From assembly GCA_949751835.1 (NCBI GenBank), contig CATKHK010000001.1, forward strand, positions 248,001 to 312,000: a stretch of DNA of 64,000 bases, written 5' to 3'. How positions within the stretch are numbered: position 1 is the first letter of the stretch; every line of letters starts with the position of its first letter. The position numbers and the translations under genes are program-made. This document shows, piece after piece, positions 55,546-64,000 of the stretch. Source of the stretch: Blepharisma japonicum. Taxonomy: Eukaryota; Ciliophora; Heterotrichea; Heterotrichida; Blepharismidae. Under the pieces are notes generated by a model that worked only from the letters and a program-made list of their open reading frames with translations, was not told the origin of the DNA and searched no databases.

Positions 55546-56811
55546 ATGGCTGAAGTCTTAGATAGCTATTATAGCTCTTTCGAAGCTGAGGATTACCATT
55601 TAGGATCCAAGTCCACTCTAAAAAAGGTTACTTTTAAGAAATGGCAAAAAGGCTCCCAATATCCTCGCATAGGAGTTATGAAATATTTCTTAAAATGTGG
55701 AGAAGAATTCCAAAAGGAAGCCCATTATCTGATGCGTGCTGCAAAGTGCCACCATGGCATTATACAATTTTATCATGAGATGATAATTAATAAGCAGTAT
55801 CACATCTTTATGGAATACTGCGAAAAAGATAGCATAGGAGATATCATCTCAAGTAATCGTCAAAACCAACTCTTGTGAAATATAAATCAGCGGGTAAAAT
55901 ATTTTATAACCATCACAGAAGCCCTCACTGCATTGCATGAAGCTGGTATCGCCCATAGAGATATTAAACCAAATAATATTTTTCTCAACGAAAATAACGA
56001 AATAAAAATCGGTGATTTTGGGGAGTCAAAAGAAATCCGCTTCGGAGAGCAAAATACTATAATAGGAACTTGCAATTATATGTCTCCACTTTTAGCAAAA
56101 CATTACGAAGCAAAAATGTGCAAAAGTAAATTAATTCACCCTTTTAAAGAAGATGTATGGTCCACTGGAAAAACTTTATATGAAATTGCTATAATGAACA
56201 CATATGCTAGCCTGCCTAAATCAGAGGACAAATTAAAAAATAGAGTTAGGTGTGACATGGTATGATGTGGGTTTCCTGATGAAGTAATCGAAATCATTTT
56301 AGATATGCTGACATATGACCATATAATAAGACCCAGTATGGCTGAAGTCTGTGATAAACTTAAATCAGCTTATTTTAATTCAATGGCAGCTCAACATTTA
56401 GTATATCAGCCCTCAGATAATGCATATGCAACAGAGAATCGAGATTTTAAGGAAGGGGTGATAGATTGAGATGATTTAAAGCTGACAAAAAATGGTAAAG
56501 ATTTAAATAATTTCTCACTTAGTGCTTTTTGTGTGGAAAATGAGAAGCTTACACATGAATCATTAGAGAAGCAAGCTATGAGCATAGAGAGAGCTGAAGT
56601 AAATCAATCTAATAATGACAGTAGCTGAAAATTATGTCTAAAGAAAGACTCATTTATCCACGACTGTGGGATGGAAATAGATAGGGACACTTTTTTATCT
56701 TTTATTAAAGAGATCCTTCTAATAGAAACGGATTATTCCAATATTGCTTGTAGTTGCTGTGGGCACGCTTTTCCTAGAGAAATTTTTATGTGTAAAAATT
56801 GAGATCTATAG
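55546..56811 (+). CDS. Protein kinase with C-terminal zinc motif
   Basis: This gives 421 residues with five TGA-Trp codons. Residues 10-280 are a protein kinase: ATP-lysine region IGVMKYFLK, catalytic loop HRDIKPNN, GDFGES, and DVWSTGKTLYEIA. Changes from the norm: the glycine-rich loop is hard to see (LGSKSTLKKVTF), and the APE motif reads YMSPLL, without the Glu. The C-terminal 60 residues contain CSCCGHAFPREIFMC, a possible small zinc ribbon. The family is unclear (NEK/ULK-like by general look). Catalytic residues are present, so it may be active. The gene ends with TAG. Confidence 0.83.
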
Positions 56812-57458
56812 GAATATAAAATTATCCAACTACTCAAAGGTGTAGAATTATTAATAAATAATTAGAGTGCTTACTTAATATTACCGATTAAAATACTTCT
56901 AAAAAGAAACTCAAAGCCTAAAAGTTCACATACTATAAAGAGATTTCTAAAACCTCTAATGTTTTTTAATAGAAGAAAACGACATAGCCAAGGTTCTCTA
57001 GTATAGTAAAGATCTACTCATTCATAAATGGGGATATCTATAGAAGTTTTATACAGAGAATTTTAATTAATGACACTTGGGGGATGCATTATAATTTAAA
57101 TATTCATAATAAATAATAATTAGCTGCTTAGTATTTCCTTTAAATTTGATATTAAATTATTATACTCTGAAGATTATCTAAATTTTTTGCATATCTTACG
57201 ATGAAATAAGCATTTGAATATCAAATAGCATAGCCATGACCAATATATATATAAAATCGTTAATATTAAATAATAATGATAATTACCTTACTCTTTTAAA
57301 TAGATCGAAAATATATCAATTTTTCCCTAGGAATCCAGTCTATGTTAGCAAATTTATATAATGATGTCAATTTTGGAATAGATTTCTCTTAAAAGTTGTT
57401 ATTATTCTTACTTAACCATTTTTCTAAATTATATTATAATTTTACCAAATTTATTAAT
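56812..57458. other. Intergenic, no gene seen
   Basis: AT-rich spacer between convergent genes. No coding or RNA feature recognised. Confidence 0.5.
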
Positions 57459-58187
57459 TTAATATTTGCCTCTTCCTCTCCTCCTTTTTTTACCACTACG
57501 ATTTGCTTTTTTCATTGGGACTTTTTCATTAGGTTCTTTATTTTTCACACTCTCTTCCTGGGCATTTTCTCCTCAGTCATCTGTGAGCTTTTTATTAAGA
57601 AGACCTTTTCATTGTTCAATCCTTTGCTCAATTTTTGGATTATCTTTTATTTCAAGATCTGGGTGCTTGGCAAACGGATTTCCTTCAACATACTCAACTT
57701 CATCTGAGCTTCCTTCTTGGCCTTCGCTTTGGTCACTTAGTCTTTCAGCGCGATTTTTGATAAGATTTTTTGCTTCCTCGAGGCTTATAGTGAGAGCTTG
57801 TTCTTCATCACTTGGTGCGAGCTTTGGTATTTCTTGAATGGAGTTGATCTTTGAGATGAAATTCAAGTAGTAGTCGATTTCTTTGTTTATAGACTTAATC
57901 TCAGCATTCAGGCTTCGAAATATTTCGTTTATAATGACATTTGCATTTAAAATACATTTGGATTTGGAGTTTATGAGATCTTCAACTGCGCTTTTCAAGT
58001 GCCTTGTTAGCTCTGTCTTGTTCTCCTTTAAAGGCTTGGTGAAAAGTGGCTCTGTTAAATGACCTTTTCCAATTTTCAAACTTATGTGGTCAAGAATATG
58101 AGTTTTGCAGATAGTCACACCTGATCCTTGACAGTGGCAGAGGATACTAGGCTTTTCTTCACAAAAGGGATAGAAACATTGCAGCAT
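57459..58187 (-). CDS. B-box-like / coiled-coil protein
   Basis: This gives 242 residues from the ATG at 58187; two TGA codons (57611-57609 and 57575-57573) read as Trp carry the frame to the TAA at 57459. The N-terminus CFYPFCEEKPSILCHCQGSG followed by CKTHILDH resembles a B-box zinc finger. Residues 55-150 are helical and partly coiled coil. The C-terminal end is strongly basic (KKANRSGKKRRRGRGKY), possibly for RNA or nuclear targeting. It lacks a RING, so it is not a full TRIM protein. Confidence 0.72.
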
Positions 58188-58595
58188 GATTTGAAATTAT
58201 GTTGATTCTTCCAAACGAGCTATTTTATTTACTGAGTTATAAAAATTCAATTAAAGATAAGCAAGACAATATTGAGTCAGCTATGATTTAATATAGAAGT
58301 AAGTTGAAAATTCAGAAATAATATCGTTTTTTGATATCTAAACCTTAATCTACCTCAATTTATAAATGTTAGATGAATCTTATAATTTGATGAAATTTAA
58401 AAATATTACTTTTGCGTTTTGGCCTTTAATACCGTCTCAAGCTCTAAGCGTATTATTAAGTGAATTTGAGTAAATAGGCCGAGGAAATAACCTATAATAA
58501 TAATTCAGACTAAGCAAATCAAAATTTTCACTTTGAATCTTTGTTATTAATGGTTGCATTACTGATTTTGCATAATTTTATTGTAATATTAAGAA
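58188..58595. other. Intergenic, no gene seen
   Basis: AT-rich spacer; nothing recognised. Confidence 0.5.
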
Positions 58596-59132
58596 TTATT
58601 TAAATTCATAAAGCTCTCTAGAAGTAAACTCAAGAGCAAAGCTTCTCCTTATAATTGACTTGAAAGGCCTGGTCAGTGTATAGTAAATCAGCCAAAAGAT
58701 TTTGCAATATTCTCCCAATAGTATTAAGAAATGCCATCAAAGACGCATGTGCACTTTTCCCAACACAAAATTGTTAGCATTGATTTTAGGAACATTAAAA
58801 ATTTGTTTTTTTAGATGCTCAACCTCTTGTTTCTTTCTGTTAATAGAAATTCAAACCATCATGCAATAAATCACAACTCCTGCAATTTTCATGGTTTCTT
58901 TGCTAAATAAAAGGTTGCTCAAGAACTTCAGAACGCCTAGAAAACGGTGGGTCTTTTTGTACTCGCATTTGCATATTTCGCACTTCTTAATGCTGTTCTG
59001 ATGATTTAAATCCCAGATCTGTAGGCATTTCTGATGCACAAATTTTTGAGTCCCTTTGCAATTGCATGGCGATATCATTTTGCTAGGGAACTCAGCTTCT
59101 AAGCATATTCTGCAGGTTTCCATTTCCAGCAT
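58596..59132 (-). CDS. RING-CH (MARCH-type) membrane E3 ligase
   Basis: This gives 178 residues from the ATG at 59132 to the TAA at 58596; TGA-Trp codons occur at 58853-58851 and 58739-58737. Residues 7-58 form a RINGv/C4HC3 domain: CRICLEAEFPSKMISPCNCKG, then FVHQKCLQIW, then CEICKCEY. This order, with Trp after the Leu-Gln-Ile, is the MARCH family signature. Hydrophobic segments follow at about 82-95 (IAGVVIYCMMVW) and 130-150 (WWHFLILLGEYCKIFWLIYY). MARCH proteins ubiquitinate membrane proteins to control their turnover. Confidence 0.86.
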
Positions 59133-59434
59133 TGAATTTATTAATATTCTTTAAAATTAAATTTTATTAAAATATGCCAAGCTTGTTTATTTGAATCTAT
59201 GCATAAAATTGAAAAAGCTCTAATTTATTACTCTTTAATGTGTACAACTGTATATTAATAATATTAATAAAAATAGGAAATATCGATTCACAAGATATTA
59301 GATTGAGTAAGACTAATTTTTTCAAAAAAAATTATTCTTTTTGATTTGAATTTTATTAGAAAAAGGTTAAAAGCTCTTTGCACCACCAAACATATATTCT
59401 GTTTTATTTAGCCCTAAAAAGAGAAATAAATTAT

Positions 59435-60874
59435 ATGGCTCTGCCAGAAATCAAAGAAGCTTTTCTATCTTATCTGAACAGAGAAGGGGGAAAATTAGAA
59501 CTACTTAAAGCAAATCTTATTAAAAGCATATCAGAAATAAACTCAATGAAAAGGATTTTAAAAGATTACTTAAGAATTATTGATGACGATATAGCCGAAA
59601 AAACTTTTCAAATTGAAAAAGTGGAATCATCATCTGAAGAAGCTGAAATAAGCTTATTTTTAGGCTTTGATATTTCAGCCTTGTCATCACTTGAAACTTT
59701 TGAAGCCTTTAAGCCAAAAAATGATTTTAACTATTCAGTGTTAGATAATATAATCAGGAATGTCCTAAAGATTTCAAATAAACTCAGCTTAATTGGAGTG
59801 TCCTCAGGCAATTCTCCATTTGAAATCATCAATGATTTTGAAAAAGAACAGCAAAAACAGCCAAAGCAATTAAAGGAGATTCCTAAAAATGATAATGGAA
59901 CGGAGGCTCTAACCTCGAGGCCAAAGAGGTTCTTGAGCAATAAGAGGCACACAATAAAAAGTCAATTATCAAAAACAAGGAAAATTATCCAGTGCAAGGA
60001 GAAGATTTCAGAAAGAGGAGAATTTATTCAAGATAATCAATTTGAGCCTAAAGATATCTATGGGCATTTAAACTTGAGTTCCGATAACTCTAGAAAACGC
60101 CTTTATTTAACAGATAGAGGCGCAAACAATTTAACGAAGTTGATAATTTACGATACAGAAACGAGACAGCAAGAAATAAAACTTATTGAAACTCCCGAGC
60201 CACTTAATATGTTCACCTGCATAGTAGCACTCCCTGATTCAAAAATATTTTGTTTTGGGAGCAACCCAGGATCTGGAGTGTGCTATATAATTGACAAATT
60301 GCAAAATATCCAACTAATGCCACCTGGGACGCCATGCAGAAATTCTGGAGCAGTCTATTTTGAAAATAGCGTGTATATATTCGGTGGTGTTTATCATCAA
60401 ACCAATTTAAATTTAGCAGAAAAATTTGACTTGATGGAAAGAAGGTGAACCAAGCTGCAGCAGCTTCCAGTAGCAACTTACAATTGTTCTTGTACAGAAA
60501 TGAAAGAAAATTTTTACATATCTGGATTTCATCATTCTATAATTTATAAATTTGACCCTAATCGAAACTCTTATACTGAATTGTCTCTGAAAGTCAAGAG
60601 CTTTACACAGAAACTTTTATTTTCTGAAAACTCCAAAAAGTTATATGTAATTGAAGCTGGTGGCAGTATTTATTCCAATGAAATAGAAAATGAAGACAGC
60701 TGGCAAATGCTTTCAAATTCAATACTCTGCTATTATGATCAAATTTTCCTTATTTATGGATATCGATCTGTAAATATTGGCTTGAATTATTGAAAAGACT
60801 GCTATAATTGCCATTATTTCAAATTTTGTTTCGATAGTGAAAAGCTTTCGTTGGAGCAAGAATATAAAGCTTAA
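59435..60874 (+). CDS. Kelch-repeat protein
   Basis: This gives 479 residues from the ATG at 59435, with TGA-Trp codons at 60446-60448 and at GLNYWKD. Residues 1-60 are helical and coiled coil, followed by a polar linker with basic patches (RPKRFLSNKRHTIK). From about residue 215 there are four or five kelch-like blades, for example IVALPDSKIFCFGSN, SGAVYFENSVYIFGGVYH and WTKLQQLPVATYNCS. They give a small or incomplete beta propeller. Such ciliate proteins are usually binding modules. The next gene starts 26 bp after the stop. Confidence 0.78.
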
Positions 60875-60900
60875 TTGTATTATTAATAATCTTGATATAT

Positions 60901-63459
60901 ATGTCTGAGAAATCAGAACTTAATAGAAATCATGAGCTTTACCTACTTGAAAAGCATTACGAAAACATTCAATGCATTCAAGACATAATGAAAAGACCAC
61001 AAAAGGATCCAAGCTTTAGCCATAATGAATTATCCAAATATTTATTGAGTAAAGAGGAGATCGCTGAAAAGAAAAATTATCTAATTTTATCTTTTCAGAA
61101 GAAGTTGATTATATCCACTTCATTTAAGTCCGAAGCAGAACTTTATAGAGATATACAGTTCTCTATGAGTAAAAGAATTGCAAACGAAATCACAAAACTA
61201 GCAAATTCAGTAAACTTAAAAGATAGCTTCTTCAATAAGGTGAAACTTATGCATGACAAGGAGCTCCTTAATTGTCTTAAAGAGGTCTTATCTATCCCAG
61301 CAAAGGCTATATTATCAGAAATTATTCTATTTTCAAGAGATTCTATGGAATTCGATATTTCAGCCAGCAATGCAATCACAATTTTGAACTATGCAAGCCA
61401 TTTGATAAGTATGAAAGATTTTCATGGAATAAGAGTTCCTGAAGCTGATTTATCTCATTGTAGTTTCATCAATGTAAATTTTGAAAATAGTTACCTGAAA
61501 GGTGCAAATTTATCTCATACTTTCTTTTATGGTTCAAATTTACAAAATTGCAACCTGGAGGGTTCTTATTTTGAGCAGCAAAGACCATTGCTTTTGAAAA
61601 ATGCTCTTTATAAGTCTGAAATAATTATTTCTAGCTCTGGAAAATATATTGCCTATATTGAACATACAGAAAAGTGAAGAATACTTAATATTATTGTAAG
61701 GAGCATCCTGACTCAAGAGATAATCACAGAAATCAATGTAGAAGGTAGTCATAAACATATACTTGACTTCTCGATAGATGAAAAGTACCTTGCAATCGGA
61801 TCTGAAATTTATTTAAAGCTAATAGATTTAAACAACAGACAAATAGCAATGTCTGCAATAAAAGACCCGGAGAAGCTTGATTTTTTAAAATTCTCATATA
61901 ATGGAAATTACATAGCATTGGCAACACCTACCAAAAAAATTTATTTATGATCTGTGAAGACAGAACTAATATTAGTAAATGTCATAACAGAAGCATCACT
62001 GATTAAAAAACTTCTATGTCCAAGATTATCAAATTTTATGATAGTTATAACAGAAGCAAACATTAAGTTTTATGATTTATTTAAAGGTATTTGCATGAGA
62101 ATAGTATCTGGAAATTTTAAGAAAATTACTTGAATAGATCTTTCTCCTAACGAAAAGTACTTTATTCTTTTTATTGAAAAAGTAATACAGATTATAAATA
62201 TTGAAGATTTTGAAATAAAATTTAATAAAAAATTGGATGCGCCATCTTTTGTCAGCATTTCTCCTTGTGGGAAGCTTCTCTCGCTTAGTGATTGTAACAA
62301 ATCTAAAATTTTCAACCTTGAGTCACAAATATTTTTAAATGAATTTAAATCCCATGAAAAGAAAGCGAAAAGGATTATATTTTCTCCTAATGGTGAGAAT
62401 TATTTAATGGCACAAAATGATTATTGCTTAAAATTCTTTAATTATGATGATTTTGAATCTCATAAATCATATGAAAAACAAATATATAGCATTTCATTCT
62501 CAAGTCACCAAAAGAAGCACTATCTTGCAATCTCAAGACCAGATACCTGCATAAAATTAGATTTAGATAATGATACCTTAGTCTCTAAAACTCCTGACTC
62601 TTATTTTTCTACACAAATTTTATTCAAGTACAATGAAAAAAGTTTGATTCTCTTAAATCTAACAACTCGAAATATAACAACTTGTTGATATGATGATGAA
62701 ATAAATAGGGTTGGAATTTCGCCCAGTGGTAAATATGCAGCAATTGCATTTGGACGGCAAACTGTTGAATTCAAAGATCTTGAATTCGATAAGACTCTAA
62801 TTACATGAAACTCAAGGTTTGATGATATTCGTATTTCATCTTCTACATGTGGGCAATATTTTGCTATTACAGTTTATAATAAAAATCCTTTACCAACAAA
62901 GATTGTGATATGGGAAATCCAAACTAGAAAGAAAGAATTTGAGGTTTTCATTAAAGATCTTGAAGTTGGAGCACTGGCTTGCTCTTCTTACGGCCAGTAT
63001 CTTGCCTTTGGGTATAAAGAAAAGCTAAAATTTTGAGATGTCAAAGGACATAAAGAATTATTTTGCCTCGTTGGCCATAAAGCAAAAGTTTCTGCTGCTG
63101 CATTTTCATTTTCTGGAGCTTATCTTACCTCTGGGAGTGAAGATAGAAATATAATTTTATGGGCAATTGATGAAAATAGTAAAATTATCAAAATAGCGCA
63201 AGTATTTGCGCATTCTTCTATGGTTTCATCAATTACTTTTAGTTGATGCAATAAATATTTCATTTCATTGGGTTTTTATGGTGAAATAATTGTATGAAAA
63301 ATAAAAAGAAATTTAGAAGGCAAAGAGATAACCTTGAAATGAACATACAAAAATTTTGAAGGGACAAGTGTCTTCAGTACAAATTTCAGTCATTCTAAAC
63401 TAAGTCTAGTGAATCAAAATTTTATAGACTATGCAATTAAATTAAACAGCCAAGAATAA
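60901..63459 (+). CDS. Pentapeptide-repeat / WD40 protein
   Basis: This gives 852 residues with nine or so TGA-Trp codons. The N-terminal 170 residues are helical. Residues 180-225 contain pentapeptide repeats (A(D/N)LSxxxF: VPEADLSHCSF, LKGANLSHTFF, LQNCNLEGSYF). From residue 235 to the end lie WD40-like blades: SSSGKYIAYIE...WRILNI, FSYNGNYIALATPTKKIYLW, FSFSGAYLTSGSEDRNIILW and others. Two propellers could be built. The arrangement recalls the C-termini of NACHT/STAND proteins, but no P-loop NTPase is present here. Confidence 0.8.
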
Positions 63460-64000
63460 AATAGAATTTACATTACTTTGCCTCTGGTGATTTTATAATT
63501 AAAACATTCAATAAGCTAAGTTGAACCAAATAAGACATAATCATTTATCACATTTAAATTAATTCACTCTATATGATTTATTTTAATATCTTAATTTACT
63601 ATACTATTAATAGCATAATTCTTATTCTCTAAAATATTTAAATGAAATAAAATTAATTAAATTATTTATATAATACCAGCATAGCAATTTTTTAAAATTA
63701 TGAATTTGTGTGAAATGATGCTAATGCACCAGCTAATATGATATATTAATTGGATATATCTTATAAATTTATAATAAAACTTTCTTGTTGAAATATGATT
63801 AATGATATGGGTGAGCTATTTTTACTGTTGTTGAGCAAAATATAAGGATTATCCACATGATTTTTCTTAAATCGTTAAAACTAGCACGTGGAGTGCAGTC
63901 TTATATATTTATTTTCATTTGATAGTTATTTTCATTATTAACTTGTATAGTTGCATTTATGGTAGAGACCTTTCATCTCTATTTATTTTAAACTCAAAAA
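63460..64000. other. Intergenic to window end
   Basis: AT-rich DNA with no gene of recognisable type. No telomeric repeat at the end. Confidence 0.5.

Noticed and set aside
1-64000. Genetic code with UAA/UAG as Gln (common ciliate code) or UAG as Gln
   Set aside because: TAA and TAG fall at the expected ends of conserved proteins and are absent inside exons, whereas TGA is frequent inside them.
1-64000. tRNA, rRNA, CRISPR array, telomere or autonomous transposon
   Set aside because: No tRNA-like T-arm sequence, rRNA core, regular spaced repeats, telomeric repeat or transposase motif was recognised by reading; a covariance-model scan would be needed to exclude tRNAs fully.

Overview
The window looks like somatic (macronuclear) DNA of a heterotrich ciliate, most likely Blepharisma or a close relative. 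Three things seen in the sequence point there. First, TGA is read as tryptophan inside conserved genes (Piezo, RING proteins, kinases, DUF229), while TAA and TAG both end genes. Second, conserved proteins are interrupted by introns of exactly 15 nt (eleven seen) or 16 nt (one seen). Third, genes are packed tightly in AT-rich DNA, with spacers down to 18-19 bp. The code and intron size match my recollection of Blepharisma stoltei; species identity was not tested. Reading TGA as a stop would break most genes here into false fragments, so coordinates below are for the joined genes.

Layout. 1-7.2 kb: the 3' end of an unknown gene, a possible RAP-domain protein, the PP4 phosphatase catalytic subunit head-to-head with an EF-hand protein, a cyclin A/B-like protein, and two tandem related coiled-coil proteins. 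7.4-15.6 kb: a large Ser-rich protein, an acylated START-like protein head-to-head with a profilin, a CCCH zinc-finger protein, a four-helix membrane protein and Rab1. 15.6-21.6 kb: two related RING proteins enclosing a pepsin-like membrane protein and its decayed copy. 21.6-26.4 kb: a Pho80-type cyclin, a membrane-anchored coiled-coil protein, an acylated EF-hand-like protein and a PERK/PEK-like membrane kinase. 26.8-34 kb: one very large Piezo channel gene. 34.4-41.8 kb: a DUF229 membrane enzyme, an EF-hand/coiled-coil protein probably of the cilium, and a C2/coiled-coil/GAS2-like protein.

42-52.4 kb is a cell-surface locus: a secreted nine-repeat Notch/LNR protein followed by four pepsin-like type I membrane proteins and relics of at least two more. 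52.9-63.5 kb holds a zinc-finger/TPR-like protein, a gene-poor stretch with a 135-bp fold-back element, a kinase with a C-terminal zinc motif, a B-box-like protein, a MARCH-type RING-CH membrane protein, a kelch protein and a pentapeptide/WD40 protein.

The most unusual signal is the pepsin-like family. Every member keeps exactly one of the two catalytic aspartates, and different members have lost different ones. They share an intron at one position, a signal peptide, a C-terminal membrane helix and a cytoplasmic tail. They look like a surface-protein family built on a protease fold rather than working bilobal proteases. No rRNA, tRNA, CRISPR array, telomere repeat or autonomous transposon was recognised.
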